Shown: positions 15,025 through 22,887 of the stretch, piece after piece
How positions within the stretch are numbered: the stretch's first letter is position 1
Layout: each line of letters opens with the position of its first letter
NCBI GenBank assembly: GCA_019424865.1
Contig: JAHYYS010000035.1
Span: 1 to 26,486, forward strand
DNA: 26,486 nucleotides
Direction: 5' to 3'
Source of the DNA: a bacterium
GTDB taxonomy: Bacteria > Bacillota > Clostridia > Oscillospirales > Oscillospiraceae
Notes under the pieces: generated by a model
Database searches by the model: none
The model's input: the letters and a program-made list of their open reading frames with translations, nothing else
What the model was told of the DNA's origin: nothing
Program-made: the position numbers and the translations under genes

Positions 15025-15150
15025 TGCAATAAAGCGCCCCCCTCCTGCATTACAGAGATGTAGGGGAAATCAAAAGGTCCCGCAGACATTTTTTAAATTA
15101 TTTTCTTCCCCATGCAATAAAAGCCTTTTCCCCGGCATTATACAGATGTA
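15025..15150 (+). repeat. Two-copy 88-bp tandem regulatory repeat before the PepSY gene
   Basis: Two imperfect copies are spaced exactly 88 bp apart. Each contains TGCAATAAA, then GCATTA, then AGATGTA at the same internal distances: copy A TGCAAT at 15025 and ATGTA at 15058-15062; copy B TGCAAT at 15113 and ATGTA at 15146-15150. Both also start with a T-rich then C-rich run. Copy B has TACA-N2-TGTA (15141-15150), a half-site pattern like MecI/BlaI operators, and TATACA as a potential -10. The repeat probably represents duplicated promoter or operator modules. Confidence 0.65.
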
Positions 15151-15211
15151 AGGCAAAAGCCCCGCGGGCGATTCCAAGACAATTGACTACAATTTATTTC
15201 AGGAGGAAACC

Positions 15212-16453
15212 ATGATGAAAAAGAATTGGAAAGGCATTCTCACCGGCGGGACCATTCTCGCCCTGCTGGCCGGCACGCTGGCCGTCCCCACTCTGGCGAA
15301 AGTGGGCAGCCAGACCGCCCGTCTGGACTACCACAACATGAAGATCACCCTGGATGGCAAGGAGATTCAGCTCACCGACAGCCGCGGCAACTCGGTGGAG
15401 CCCTTCACCATTGACGGCACCACCTATCTGCCGGTGGCCTCCCTCAGCCGCATGCTGGGCCTGGATGTGGAGTGGGACGGCCCCAACAATACCGTTATCC
15501 TCACCACGGACCAGTATGTGGACGTACCGGCAGACGGCGACTACATCGGCCTGGCCAAGGCCAAGACCATCGCCCTGGACCACGCCGGACTGAAGGAGTC
15601 CCAGGTGACCTTTGTGCGCACCGTCCTGCGCACCTCCGGCGGCCGCGCGGCCTACAAAATTGTGTTCTATCAGGACAGCGACAAGTATTTTTATGATATC
15701 GACGCCCTCACCGGCGACATCCTCATCTATGACCGGGAGGATACCGGCTATATCCCCGGTTCCACACAGTCCGATGACGACATCGGTTCCGACAAGGCCA
15801 AGGCTATCGCTCTGGATCACGCCGGGCTGAAGGAGTCTCAGACCTCCTTCCTGCGGGTAAACCTGGACCGGGACGACGGCCGCCGGGTATACGACGTGGA
15901 ATTTTACAGCGGCTCCCGGGAGTATGACTACGAAATTGACGCCGCCACCGGCGACATCGTCAGCTTTGACTTTGATGTAGAGGGTTATATTGCCGGCTCC
16001 TCCCAGTCTGATGCCGACATCGGCGCCGACAAGGCCAAGTCCATTGCCCTGGACCACGCCGGCCTGAAGAGCAGCTCCGTCACCTTCCTGAAGGCCAAGC
16101 TGGACTATGACGACGGCCGCCGGGTGTACGATGTGGAGTTTTACAGCAGCTCCAAGGAGTACGACTATGAGATCGATGCCGCCACCGGCGACATTCTCAG
16201 CTATGACTTCGACGCGGAGAGCTACACCCCCAGCAGCGGCAATGACAGCGGCAGCTATATCAGCGAGTCCAAGGCCAAGCAGATTGTGGAGGACCGCGCC
16301 GGCGTCTCCGGCACCTTCCGGGAGTTCAAGCTGGACTATGACGACGGCCGCGCCGTGTACGAGGGCGAGATGCGCGCCGACCGCATGGAGTATGAGTTTG
16401 AAATCGACGCGGTCTCCGGCGCCATCCTGGAGTGGGACGCCGACTGGGACTAA
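15212..16453 (+). CDS. Secreted protein: stalk-type domain plus four PepSY-like repeats
   Basis: A 413-residue exported protein with a signal peptide at about residues 1-29 (KK start, hydrophobic core, PTLAK). Residues about 38-100 resemble the copper amine oxidase N-terminal (stalk) domain often found on Firmicute surface proteins (MKITLDGKEIQL, TYLPVASLSRMLGLDVEWD, TVILTT). Then come four tandem PepSY-type units starting KAK at residues 116, 195, 274 and 354, a period of 79-80 residues. Units two and three are nearly the same (KAK-IALDHAGLK, DDGRRVYDVEFYS, YDYEIDAATGDI). PepSY domains are thought to restrain or bind proteases or to mediate envelope interactions. The protein is very acidic, so cation binding is possible. 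AGGAGG at 15201-15206 lies 5 bases before the first of two ATGs. A duplicated upstream module and a terminator at 16563 bracket it as a single-gene unit. Confidence 0.85.
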   Translation: MMKKNWKGILTGGTILALLAGTLAVPTLAKVGSQTARLDYHNMKITLDGKEIQLTDSRGNSVEPFTIDGTTYLPVASLSRMLGLDVEWDGPNNTVILTTDQYVDVPADGDYIGLAKAKTIALDHAGLKESQVTFVRTVLRTSGGRAAYKIVFYQDSDKYFYDIDALTGDILIYDREDTGYIPGSTQSDDDIGSDKAKAIALDHAGLKESQTSFLRVNLDRDDGRRVYDVEFYSGSREYDYEIDAATGDIVSFDFDVEGYIAGSSQSDADIGADKAKSIALDHAGLKSSSVTFLKAKLDYDDGRRVYDVEFYSSSKEYDYEIDAATGDILSYDFDAESYTPSSGNDSGSYISESKAKQIVEDRAGVSGTFREFKLDYDDGRAVYEGEMRADRMEYEFEIDAVSGAILEWDADWD

Positions 16454-16562
16454 GTCCGTCTGACACCCCAGTCTGAAACAGGGCGGGAATCCGCCGCAAT
16501 ATATTTCCCGTCCCGACCCTTCTGTCTGTATCCGGAAAGCATGCGCATAAAACTGTCTTGAC

Positions 16563-16603
16563 AAGCGGCGCATCACTTGCCTGCAAGTGATGCGCCGCTT
16601 TTT
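16563..16603 (+). terminator. Terminator of the PepSY-repeat gene
   Basis: An 18-bp perfect stem (16563-16580 with 16583-16600) closes on a two-base centre and runs into TTTTT at 16599-16603. It lies 110 bases after the stop. The 237 bases from here to the livK promoter hold no gene; only short inverted repeats such as ATGCCG/CGGCAT near 16727-16748 were seen. Confidence 0.85.
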
Positions 16604-16817
16604 GCCCGTCTTTGCCGCCGCCGGACTGCCGACACCTCTCTTCATAAGCCGTGCCGGGCCCGCTGCATTCCATTTCCTCCGCCGGATGAAACAATCCCAA
16701 CGGAGGATGCCCCCCAATATCCAGCCATGCCGCCCGATTTGACGGCATCTTACCCCGGCGGCGGGGATCCGCTTTTACCTGAAAATGGACAGGTCTGAAT
16801 TTTCTTCCTGATTTCAC

Positions 16818-16846
16818 TTGCGTTTTATCCGCCGCACTGCTATAAT
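16818..16846 (+). promoter_or_regulatory. Promoter of the liv operon
   Basis: TTGCGT at 16818-16823, 17 bases, TATAAT at 16841-16846. The -10 is perfect and the -35 keeps its first three bases. The expected start of transcription is about 65 bases before the livK ATG. Confidence 0.7.
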
Positions 16847-16920
16847 AAAGGGCGGATGCGGACAGTTGTTTTTCCTGTGGAGACATCATGTCCGCTACCC
16901 TAACTGAAAAGGAGGATTCC

Positions 16921-18129
16921 ATGTCTATGAAAAAGATTCTTGCCCTTACCCTCTCCTGCGCTCTGTCCCTCTCCCTGCTGGCCGGCTGCGGCGGTGACAC
17001 CGGCAGTCAGGGCGGCACTTCCACCGGCGAGACAGGCTCCGGCGACAAGGTAGTGAAAATCGGTGTATTCGAGCCCCAGTCCGGCGACAACGGCGCCGGC
17101 GGCAAGCAGGAGATTCTGGGCATGCAGTATGCCCACTCCCTGACCCCCACCGTTGAAATCGGCGGCGAGACCTACACGGTGGAGCTGGAGTATGCGGATA
17201 ACCAGTCCGCCAATGACAAGGCCCCCTCCGCCGCCCAGACCCTGGTGTCCGCGGGCTGCTCGGTGGTGCTGGGTTCTTACGGATCCGGCGTGTCCATCGC
17301 CGCCTCTGACACCTTTGGCGACGCGGGTATCCCCGTCATCGGCGTAACCTGCACCAATCCCCAGATCACCATCGGCAACGACCACTATTTCCGTATCTGC
17401 TTCATTGACCCCTTCCAGGGCACCGTGCTGGCCAACTTTGCCAAGGATCAGCTCTCCGCCACCAAGGCCTACTGCCTGGCCAAGCAGGGCGACGACTACT
17501 CCATGGGCCTGCGCAACTACTTTGTAGAGGCCTTCGGCGAGGAAAACTGTGTGCTGGAGACCTTCCCTGAGGGCACCTCTGATTACAGCTCCTATATCAC
17601 CAACGCCAAGAATTCCGGCGCCGATGTGTTCTTTGCCCCCGTGTCCATCGAGGCCGCCGCGCTGATTCTGGACCAGGCTGCCACCCAGGATCTGGGCATG
17701 CCCATGCTGGCCGGCGACACCTGGGACTCCAACGTCATCACCGAGGCCGCCCAGGGCAAGGACAACATCGACCTGTATGTCACCACTTTCTACCAGGAGG
17801 GCGGCAACGCCGAGTTTGACGCCGCCTTCAAGGAGTGGATCAACTCCGACTCCGCCAACCTGACCAATAACAACGGCAACGACATGATCGCCGCCGTCTC
17901 TGTTATGGGCTATGACGCCTATTATGTAGCTCTGGAGGCCCTGAAGGCCGCCGGCTCCACCGACCCCGGCGCTGTGATGGAGGCTTTGTGGGACGTGACC
18001 TACGACGGCATCACCGGCCATATCGAATTTGACGATGAAAACGGCGATGCGGTGCGCGATGTAGCCTATGTCAAGCACTGCAACATCGAGACCGGCGCCT
18101 GGGATCTGGTGGGCGAGCAGGGGGTCTGA
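16921..18129 (+). CDS. livK: Branched-chain amino acid ABC transporter, substrate-binding lipoprotein
   Basis: This extracellular receptor captures leucine, isoleucine, valine or related amino acids and hands them to the LivHM permease. The 402-residue product has a lipoprotein signal peptide with lipobox LLAGC (Cys23), a Gly/Ser/Thr-rich linker to about residue 40, and then a periplasmic-binding fold of the LivK type (VVKIGVFEPQSGDNGAGGKQ, VSAGCSVVLGSYGSG, GIPVIGVTCTNP, ADVFFAPVSIEAAALILDQA). The start at 16921 follows GGAGG with 5 bases spacing; an in-frame ATG at 16888 with a weaker site would lengthen the n-region by 11 residues. It heads the operon livKHMGF. Two strong hairpins follow its stop, as often seen where the binding protein is made in excess. 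The exact ligand is inferred only from operon type. Confidence 0.92.
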   Translation: MSMKKILALTLSCALSLSLLAGCGGDTGSQGGTSTGETGSGDKVVKIGVFEPQSGDNGAGGKQEILGMQYAHSLTPTVEIGGETYTVELEYADNQSANDKAPSAAQTLVSAGCSVVLGSYGSGVSIAASDTFGDAGIPVIGVTCTNPQITIGNDHYFRICFIDPFQGTVLANFAKDQLSATKAYCLAKQGDDYSMGLRNYFVEAFGEENCVLETFPEGTSDYSSYITNAKNSGADVFFAPVSIEAAALILDQAATQDLGMPMLAGDTWDSNVITEAAQGKDNIDLYVTTFYQEGGNAEFDAAFKEWINSDSANLTNNNGNDMIAAVSVMGYDAYYVALEALKAAGSTDPGAVMEALWDVTYDGITGHIEFDDENGDAVRDVAYVKHCNIETGAWDLVGEQGV

Positions 18130-18163
18130 CCCGCCGTATTCCCCTGATTCTTTCCGCGCGCAC

Positions 18164-18202
18164 GCCGCGCCCGGCGGGGCAGCCAGCTCCGCCGGGCGCG
18201 GC
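18164..18202 (+). other. GC-rich hairpin 1 between livK and livH
   Basis: A 14-bp perfect stem GCCGCGCCCGGCGG/CCGCCGGGCGCGGC with an 11-base loop begins 34 bases after the livK stop. No T-tract follows. It may protect the 3' end of a livK-only message or reduce read-through into livH. Confidence 0.7.
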
Positions 18203-18216
18203 TTCAAAAGACTTCG

Positions 18217-18267
18217 GGCCGCCGCGCAAGGAGCGGAGGCTTCCATCCCGCCCCTTGCGCAGCGGCC
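18217..18267 (+). other. GC-rich hairpin 2 between livK and livH
   Basis: Arms at 18217-18231 and 18253-18267 pair over 15 positions with one C-A mismatch around a 21-base loop. There is no T-tract, only CTTTGCTTTC further on. With hairpin 1 it fills the 181-base livK-livH gap. Confidence 0.65.
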
Positions 18268-18310
18268 TGAGCGGCCTTTGCTTTCATCAAACCAGAGAGG
18301 GAGGAGTCCC

Positions 18311-19240
18311 ATGGAACAGTTTATAAATGTTGTGCTGCCCTATCTTTTGTCCGGAATTTCGGTAGGGGGCCAATACGCCCTGATTGCCATCGGCTATACT
18401 ATGGTATACGGCATTCTGCGGCTGATCAACTTTGCCCACGGCGATGTGTTTATGGTGGCGGGCCTGATGATGGTCTATCTCTCCGCTTCCCTGCCGCTGT
18501 ATCTGGCCATTCCCATTATGGTGATCTTAACCGTGGCCCTGGGCTTTCTCATTGAAAAGGTGGCCTATAAGCCGCTGCGCTCCGCCCCCCGCATGAGCGT
18601 GATGATTTCGGCCATCGGGGTAAGCTATCTGCTGCAGAACCTGGCTTTGTATGTCACCGGCGGTCTGAACAAAAACTATCCCACCATTCCCTGGATCTCC
18701 GACCAGGTGGAGCTGCTGGGGGCCACCACCAAGCGGGTTACTCTGATTACGCCGGTGCTGACCATTGTGCTGGTCATCGCCCTGGTTGCCCTGATTAACC
18801 ACACCAAGGTGGGCATGGCCATGCGGGCGGTGTCCAAGGACTTTGAAACCAGCCAGCTTATGGGCATCAAGATCAACAATGTCATTTCCGTTACCTTCAT
18901 CATCGGCTCCTTCCTGGCAGCCATGGGCTCCATGCTCTATTTTTCCAACTATCCCGGCGTGGTGCCCACCTCCGGGGCCATGCCCGGTCTGAAGGCCTTT
19001 GTGGCTGCGGTATTCGGCGGCATCGGTTCCATCCCCGGGGCGGTAATCGGCGCGTTTATTATCGGAATCTTCGAGTCTTTGATCAAGGGGCTGGACATCA
19101 TCCTGACCACCTTCCACATTATCCAGTCCCCCCTGGAGCTGTCCACCTTCTCGGACGCGTTCACCTTTGCGCTGCTGATTGTCATCCTGGTCTTCAAACC
19201 CACCGGCCTGTTCGGTGAAAAGGCCACGGACAAGGTCTGA
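18311..19240 (+). CDS. livH: Branched-chain amino acid ABC transporter permease LivH
   Basis: One of the two membrane subunits of the LIV importer, 309 residues with about eight hydrophobic segments. Family marks are the N-terminal GISVGGQYALIAIGYTMVYGILRLINFAHGD, which is nearly diagnostic for LivH, the ATP-binding-protein docking loop AMRAVSKDFETSQLMGI (about 175-195), and the C-terminal PGLKAFVAAVFGGIGSIPGAVIGA. The start at 18311 follows GAGGAG closely upstream; the frame is open further back through the hairpin region but without homology. It is followed after 18 bases by livM, with which it would form the permease heterodimer. Assignment is firm. Confidence 0.95.
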   Translation: MEQFINVVLPYLLSGISVGGQYALIAIGYTMVYGILRLINFAHGDVFMVAGLMMVYLSASLPLYLAIPIMVILTVALGFLIEKVAYKPLRSAPRMSVMISAIGVSYLLQNLALYVTGGLNKNYPTIPWISDQVELLGATTKRVTLITPVLTIVLVIALVALINHTKVGMAMRAVSKDFETSQLMGIKINNVISVTFIIGSFLAAMGSMLYFSNYPGVVPTSGAMPGLKAFVAAVFGGIGSIPGAVIGAFIIGIFESLIKGLDIILTTFHIIQSPLELSTFSDAFTFALLIVILVFKPTGLFGEKATDKV

Positions 19241-19258
19241 CGGAAGGGGGATCGTATT

Positions 19259-20419
19259 ATGGCACAGCAATCTAAAAGTAAAAAGAGCCCTGTTCCGCTG
19301 CTTCTGACCGTGCTTTTGCTGATCGTGGTCCTTATCCTGGATCAGGTCATTCAGCCCACCGACTATCTCTCCATGCTGCTCAAGGTACTGCAGAAGGCCT
19401 CGGTCTATGCCCTGGCGGCGGTGTCCCTGAACCTGCTCACCGGCTTCACCGGCCTGTTTTCCTTGGGCCATGCGGGCTTTATGCTTATCGGAACCTATAC
19501 CTACGCCATCTTCACCATCTCATCAGAGAGCCGGGACGCGGTGTATCAGTATTACGACGCCGCTGTCCGCTTCTCCTTCCCCGAGGCCTTCAGCAGCGTG
19601 CTGGGCCCCCTGGGCACGGTGCTGGGCGTTGTCCTGGCCATTTTGCTGGCCGGGGCGGTATCCGCCCTGGTGGCCTGGCTGATCGGTCTGCCCGTTCTGC
19701 GGCTGAAAAGCGACTACCTGGCCATTGCCACCCTGGGCTTTGCCGAGGTCATCCGGGCGATCTTCCAGTGGGGCAAGCTGGGTCCCATTACCAACGGCTC
19801 CAACCCCCTGAAAAGCTTCGTGCGCATTGCGGACTTTGAGCTGGAGATCGGCGGCACTGTAATCAGCCTGTCCACCTTTATCCCCGTGCTCCTGTCCGCC
19901 GTGTGCATCGGCATCATTGTCCTGCTGATCAACTCCTCCTATGGCCGGGCTTTCAAGGCCATCCGGGAAAATGAAATTGCCGCCGAGGCCATGGGCATCA
20001 ACCTGGCCCGGCACAAAATGCTCTCCTTCTGCATCTCCTCCTTCTTTGCCGGGGTGGCCGGGGCCGGGATGGCCATGGTACTCGGCATTGCCCAGGCCAA
20101 TAATTTCAAGTCCGCCATGACCTATGAAATTCTGCTCATGGTGGTGCTGGGGGGCATTGGCTCCATCTCCGGCTCGGTTATCGGGGCCACCCTGTTTATC
20201 GCCGCCTCCGAGTGGTGGCTGCGCGGTCTGGACAACGGCTCCTTCCTGGGCATCGAGGCCCCGGGCATCTTCCGAAACGGCTTCCGCCTGGTGGTCTTCT
20301 CCGTGGTCATTATGGTGGTGGTCCTCTTCTTCCGCAAGGGCATCATGGGGGACAAGGAGCTGACAGACCTGCCAAGGCTGTTAAAGCGCCGCAGCAAGAC
20401 CAAGGAGGTGGCGAAATGA
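19259..20419 (+). CDS. livM: Branched-chain amino acid ABC transporter permease LivM
   Basis: The second membrane subunit of the LIV importer, 386 residues. After a lysine-rich N-terminus come about nine to ten hydrophobic segments. The family blocks are ALAAVSLNLLTGFTGLFSLGHAGFMLIG (about 50-75), LRLKSDYLAIATLGFAEVIR (about 150-170), the docking loop GRAFKAIRENEIAAEAMGINL (about 227-247) and LLMVVLGGIGSISGSVIGA (about 290-310). An insertion around residues 80-110 (SSESRDAVYQYYDAAVRF) looks like an extracytoplasmic loop. The basic C-terminal tail ends in KEVAK. The ATG at 19259 follows AAGGGGG. The stop overlaps the livG start (ATGA), so translation is coupled. Confidence 0.95.
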   Translation: MAQQSKSKKSPVPLLLTVLLLIVVLILDQVIQPTDYLSMLLKVLQKASVYALAAVSLNLLTGFTGLFSLGHAGFMLIGTYTYAIFTISSESRDAVYQYYDAAVRFSFPEAFSSVLGPLGTVLGVVLAILLAGAVSALVAWLIGLPVLRLKSDYLAIATLGFAEVIRAIFQWGKLGPITNGSNPLKSFVRIADFELEIGGTVISLSTFIPVLLSAVCIGIIVLLINSSYGRAFKAIRENEIAAEAMGINLARHKMLSFCISSFFAGVAGAGMAMVLGIAQANNFKSAMTYEILLMVVLGGIGSISGSVIGATLFIAASEWWLRGLDNGSFLGIEAPGIFRNGFRLVVFSVVIMVVVLFFRKGIMGDKELTDLPRLLKRRSKTKEVAK

Positions 20420-21264
20420 GCGAAGCAATCCTGCGCGTGGAGCATGTTACCATGCAGTTCGGCGGCGTAGTAGCCGTGAACGATCTGTCCCTGGAGGTCA
20501 ACAAGGGGGAAATTGTGGCCCTGATCGGCCCCAACGGCGCGGGCAAAACCACTGCCTTTAACTGTATCACCGGCGTCTATGAGCCCACAAACGGCCGGGT
20601 GTCCTTTCTGGGGCAGCCCATGGTGGAAAACCATCCCCAGGGCAAGATGCAAAAGCAGTATCTGGGCGAAAACAAGGGGATGTTCACCCAGGTTCTCCGT
20701 CCTACCCCGGACAAGATCACTTATCTGGGCATTGCCCGCACCTTTCAGAATATCCGCCTGTTTTCCTCCCTGTCTGTGTTTGACAATGTGCTGATTGCCA
20801 AGCACATGCGGGCCAAACAGAACGTCTTTTCCGCCACCTTCCGCCTGAACCAGGCGGAGGAGAAGCGCATGCGTGAGGAAGCCATGGCCCTGCTGGAGGA
20901 ACAGGCTCTGGCCTCTCTGAAGGATGAGGTGGCCGGTTCTCTCCCCTATGGCCTGCAGCGCAGGCTGGAGATCGCCCGGGCCCTGGCCACCCAGCCCAAA
21001 CTGCTTCTTCTGGACGAGCCGGCCGCCGGCATGAACCCCCAGGAGACCCAGGAGCTCACCGACTTTATTCACAAAATCCGGGATGAGTACGATCTGTCCA
21101 TCCTGATGATTGAGCACCACATGGATCTGGTGATGCGCATCTCCGAGCGCATCTATGTCCTGGACTTCGGCAAGCTGATTGCCCAGGGCACACCGGAGGA
21201 GGTACAAAATAATCCTCGCGTCATCGAGGCATATTTGGGGGTGGCGGACGATGCTGAAGATTGA
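20416..21264 (+). CDS. livG: Branched-chain amino acid ABC transporter ATP-binding protein LivG
   Basis: Cytosolic ATPase subunit pairing with LivF. The 282-residue product has Walker A GPNGAGKTT (38-46), the Q-loop region IARTFQNIRLF (about 106-116), the LivG-type signature LPYGLQRRLEIARAL and Walker B LLLLDEP followed by AAGMNPQET, and the switch histidine in MIEHHMD. It is some 25-30 residues longer than the usual 255; the extra sequence lies at about residues 70-100, between the first beta sheet and the Q-loop. The end DPRVIEAYLG-type motif (here NNPRVIEAYLG) is normal. The start overlaps the livM stop by 4 bases, and the last 14 bases overlap livF. Confidence 0.95.
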   Translation: MSEAILRVEHVTMQFGGVVAVNDLSLEVNKGEIVALIGPNGAGKTTAFNCITGVYEPTNGRVSFLGQPMVENHPQGKMQKQYLGENKGMFTQVLRPTPDKITYLGIARTFQNIRLFSSLSVFDNVLIAKHMRAKQNVFSATFRLNQAEEKRMREEAMALLEEQALASLKDEVAGSLPYGLQRRLEIARALATQPKLLLLDEPAAGMNPQETQELTDFIHKIRDEYDLSILMIEHHMDLVMRISERIYVLDFGKLIAQGTPEEVQNNPRVIEAYLGVADDAED

Positions 21265-21946
21265 TGAACTGAAGGTAAGCTACGGCGGCATCGAGGCCGT
21301 CAAAGGCATTACCTTTGAAGTGCGCGAGCGGGAAATTGTCACCCTGATCGGGGCCAACGGCGCGGGCAAGTCCACCACGCTCCGGGCCATCGCCGGTCTG
21401 GTCAAGCCGGCCCATGGCCGCATCCATCTGCAGGGGGAGGACATTACCGGCCTGTCCCCCGACCGGATTGTCTCCAAGGGCATTACCCTTGTTCCCGAGG
21501 GCCGGCACGTATTTCCCGATCTCACCGTGCTGGAAAATCTGAAAATCGGGGCCTATCTCCGGCGGGACAGTCTCACCGAGGATCTCAACTGGGTCTACGA
21601 GCTGTTCCCCCGGCTGAAGGAGCGCTCCTGGCAGGCCGCCGGCACGCTGTCCGGCGGCGAACAGCAGATGCTGGCTGTCGGCCGCGCCCTGATGTCCCGC
21701 CCCAAAATCATGATGATGGATGAACCTTCCCTGGGGCTGGCCCCGCTGGTGGTAAAGGGGATCTTTGAGATCATCAAAGAGATTAACCGCCAGGGCGTCA
21801 CCATCCTGCTTATTGAACAAAACGCCAACATGGCGCTGCATATCGCCGACACCGCCTATGTTCTGGAAACCGGCCGGCTGACCATCCGCGGCACCGGAAA
21901 AGAACTTTTGTCCAACGAGGCCGTCAAGAGGGCCTACCTGGGCTGA
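21251..21946 (+). CDS. livF: Branched-chain amino acid ABC transporter ATP-binding protein LivF
   Basis: The second ATPase subunit of the LIV importer, 231 residues, a usual length. Walker A GANGAGKST lies at about 34-42, the signature LSGGEQQMLAVGRAL near 133-147, Walker B IMMMDEPSLGLAP near 155-167, and the switch histidine position is occupied by IEQNAN as is normal for LivF. The end is the family motif AVKRAYLG. The ATG at 21251 overlaps livG by 14 bases and uses a GGGGTGGCGG stretch as ribosome site. It is the last gene of the operon; no clear intrinsic terminator follows, only a 6-bp inverted repeat at 21962-21975. Confidence 0.95.
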   Translation: MLKIDELKVSYGGIEAVKGITFEVREREIVTLIGANGAGKSTTLRAIAGLVKPAHGRIHLQGEDITGLSPDRIVSKGITLVPEGRHVFPDLTVLENLKIGAYLRRDSLTEDLNWVYELFPRLKERSWQAAGTLSGGEQQMLAVGRALMSRPKIMMMDEPSLGLAPLVVKGIFEIIKEINRQGVTILLIEQNANMALHIADTAYVLETGRLTIRGTGKELLSNEAVKRAYLG

Positions 21947-22073
21947 CGTGTCTCCCGCTCCGGCGGATCTCCGCCTCCGGCTGCTCCCTTGGCAGTCAGA
22001 ACAGAGCGCGCCCCCTTTTTGGCTCAAATTTTAGAAAAGTTTTACAAAATGCTATGGCTTTTTTTCTCCGGTG

Positions 22074-22082
22074 TGGTATAAT
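22074..22082 (+). promoter_or_regulatory. Extended -10 promoter of hpf
   Basis: TGGTATAAT at 22074-22082 is a perfect -10 with the TG extension. No good -35 lies 16-18 bases upstream, as is acceptable for extended -10 promoters. An AT-rich stretch lies at 22028-22066. The leader of about 80 bases contains a 7-bp hairpin CCGTCCG/CGGACGG (22109-22115 with 22121-22127). Confidence 0.65.
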
Positions 22083-22169
22083 CAGAATAAGAGGAGGCCT
22101 GTCCCCACCCGTCCGCACCCCGGACGGCCTTCTTCAATCAGCCCTCTGGGCGAAAGGAGTGGAACTTAT

Positions 22170-22721
22170 ATGAAGTTTGTATTTACGGATAAAAAGGTGA
22201 ACCTGCCCAATTCCATTCATGCATACGCGGAAAAGAAGGTAGGCAAGCTGGACCGTTTTTTTAAGGAGGACGCCACCGCTTCCATCACGTTCAGCCTGGA
22301 GAAGGAGCGCCTGAACAAGGTGGAAATCACCATCCGCTCCAGCGGCACCATCTTCCGTGTCTCCGAGAGCACCGCGGATATGCGCGCCTCTATCGACGCC
22401 GCCGTGGCCACTCTGGAGCGCCAGATCCGCAAGAACAAAACCCGTCTGGAGAAGCGGCTGCGCCAGGGCGCCTTCGAGCGCACCCTGGACGCCAGCGAGA
22501 TTACCTCCTTCGCCCCCGATGAGCCGGAGGAGGGCGAGTACCGCATCGTGCGCAGCAAGACCTTCCCCATCAAGCCCATGACCCGGGACGAGGCCATTTT
22601 GCAGATGAACCTGCTGGGCCACAGCTTCTTCGCCTTTAAGGACGAGGAGGCCGACGGCTCCTTCGCCGTGGTCTACCGCCGCTATGACGGGGACTATGGC
22701 CTGATTGAGGACGAGCAGTAA
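22170..22721 (+). CDS. hpf: Ribosome hibernation promoting factor, long form
   Basis: HPF binds the 30S decoding region in stationary phase and, in its long form, joins two 70S ribosomes into an inactive 100S dimer. The 183-residue product has the N-terminal beta-alpha domain (residues 1-100: MKFVFTDKKVNLPNSIHAYAEKKVGKLDRFF, DMRASIDAAVATLERQIRKNKTRL), a linker at about 100-125, and the C-terminal dimerisation domain (VRSKTFPIKPMTRDEAILQMNLLGHSFFAFKDEE and YRRYDGDYGLIE). The start at 22170 follows AAAGGAG at about 10 bases. It has its own promoter and terminator. Stationary-phase or stress control is expected from the family but is not visible in the sequence. Confidence 0.95.
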   Translation: MKFVFTDKKVNLPNSIHAYAEKKVGKLDRFFKEDATASITFSLEKERLNKVEITIRSSGTIFRVSESTADMRASIDAAVATLERQIRKNKTRLEKRLRQGAFERTLDASEITSFAPDEPEEGEYRIVRSKTFPIKPMTRDEAILQMNLLGHSFFAFKDEEADGSFAVVYRRYDGDYGLIEDEQ

Positions 22722-22738
22722 CAACCAGTTCCCACTGC

Positions 22739-22773
22739 CTGCGGAGCGGCATTCGCCGCTCCGCAGCGTTTTT
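22739..22773 (+). terminator. Terminator of hpf
   Basis: A 12-bp perfect stem (22739-22750 with 22755-22766) with an ATTC loop is followed by CGTTTTT. It starts 17 bases after the hpf stop. Confidence 0.93.
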
Positions 22774-22797
22774 CCCCTCCCGCCGCGGCCCCTCCGG

Positions 22798-22826
22798 TTG
22801 ACGGCCGGCCGAAGGGCCCGTATAAT
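22798..22826 (+). promoter_or_regulatory. Promoter of birA
   Basis: TTGACG at 22798-22803, 17 bases, TATAAT at 22821-22826. The spacer holds the palindrome GGCCGGCC, a possible but unproven operator. Confidence 0.85.
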
Positions 22827-22887
22827 ATAACCATCGCCAGCAGTTCACCCATATCAGGGACATTTTTCACCATTGGAGGAGATCGCC

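Noticed and set aside
15025..15062. Definite SigG (forespore) promoters in the duplicated module
   Set aside because: The CATTAYA block fits, but the upstream block and the 16-base spacing do not match the SigG pattern well; kept only as a remark.
13320..15089. Long minus-strand open frame over the amidohydrolase gene
   Set aside because: The product is low-complexity Gly/Val/His text, opposite a gene with all amidohydrolase metal motifs.
15194..18312. Long minus-strand frames opposite the PepSY and livK genes
   Set aside because: They mirror the repeats and codon bias of the plus-strand genes, with no start signals or recognisable domains.
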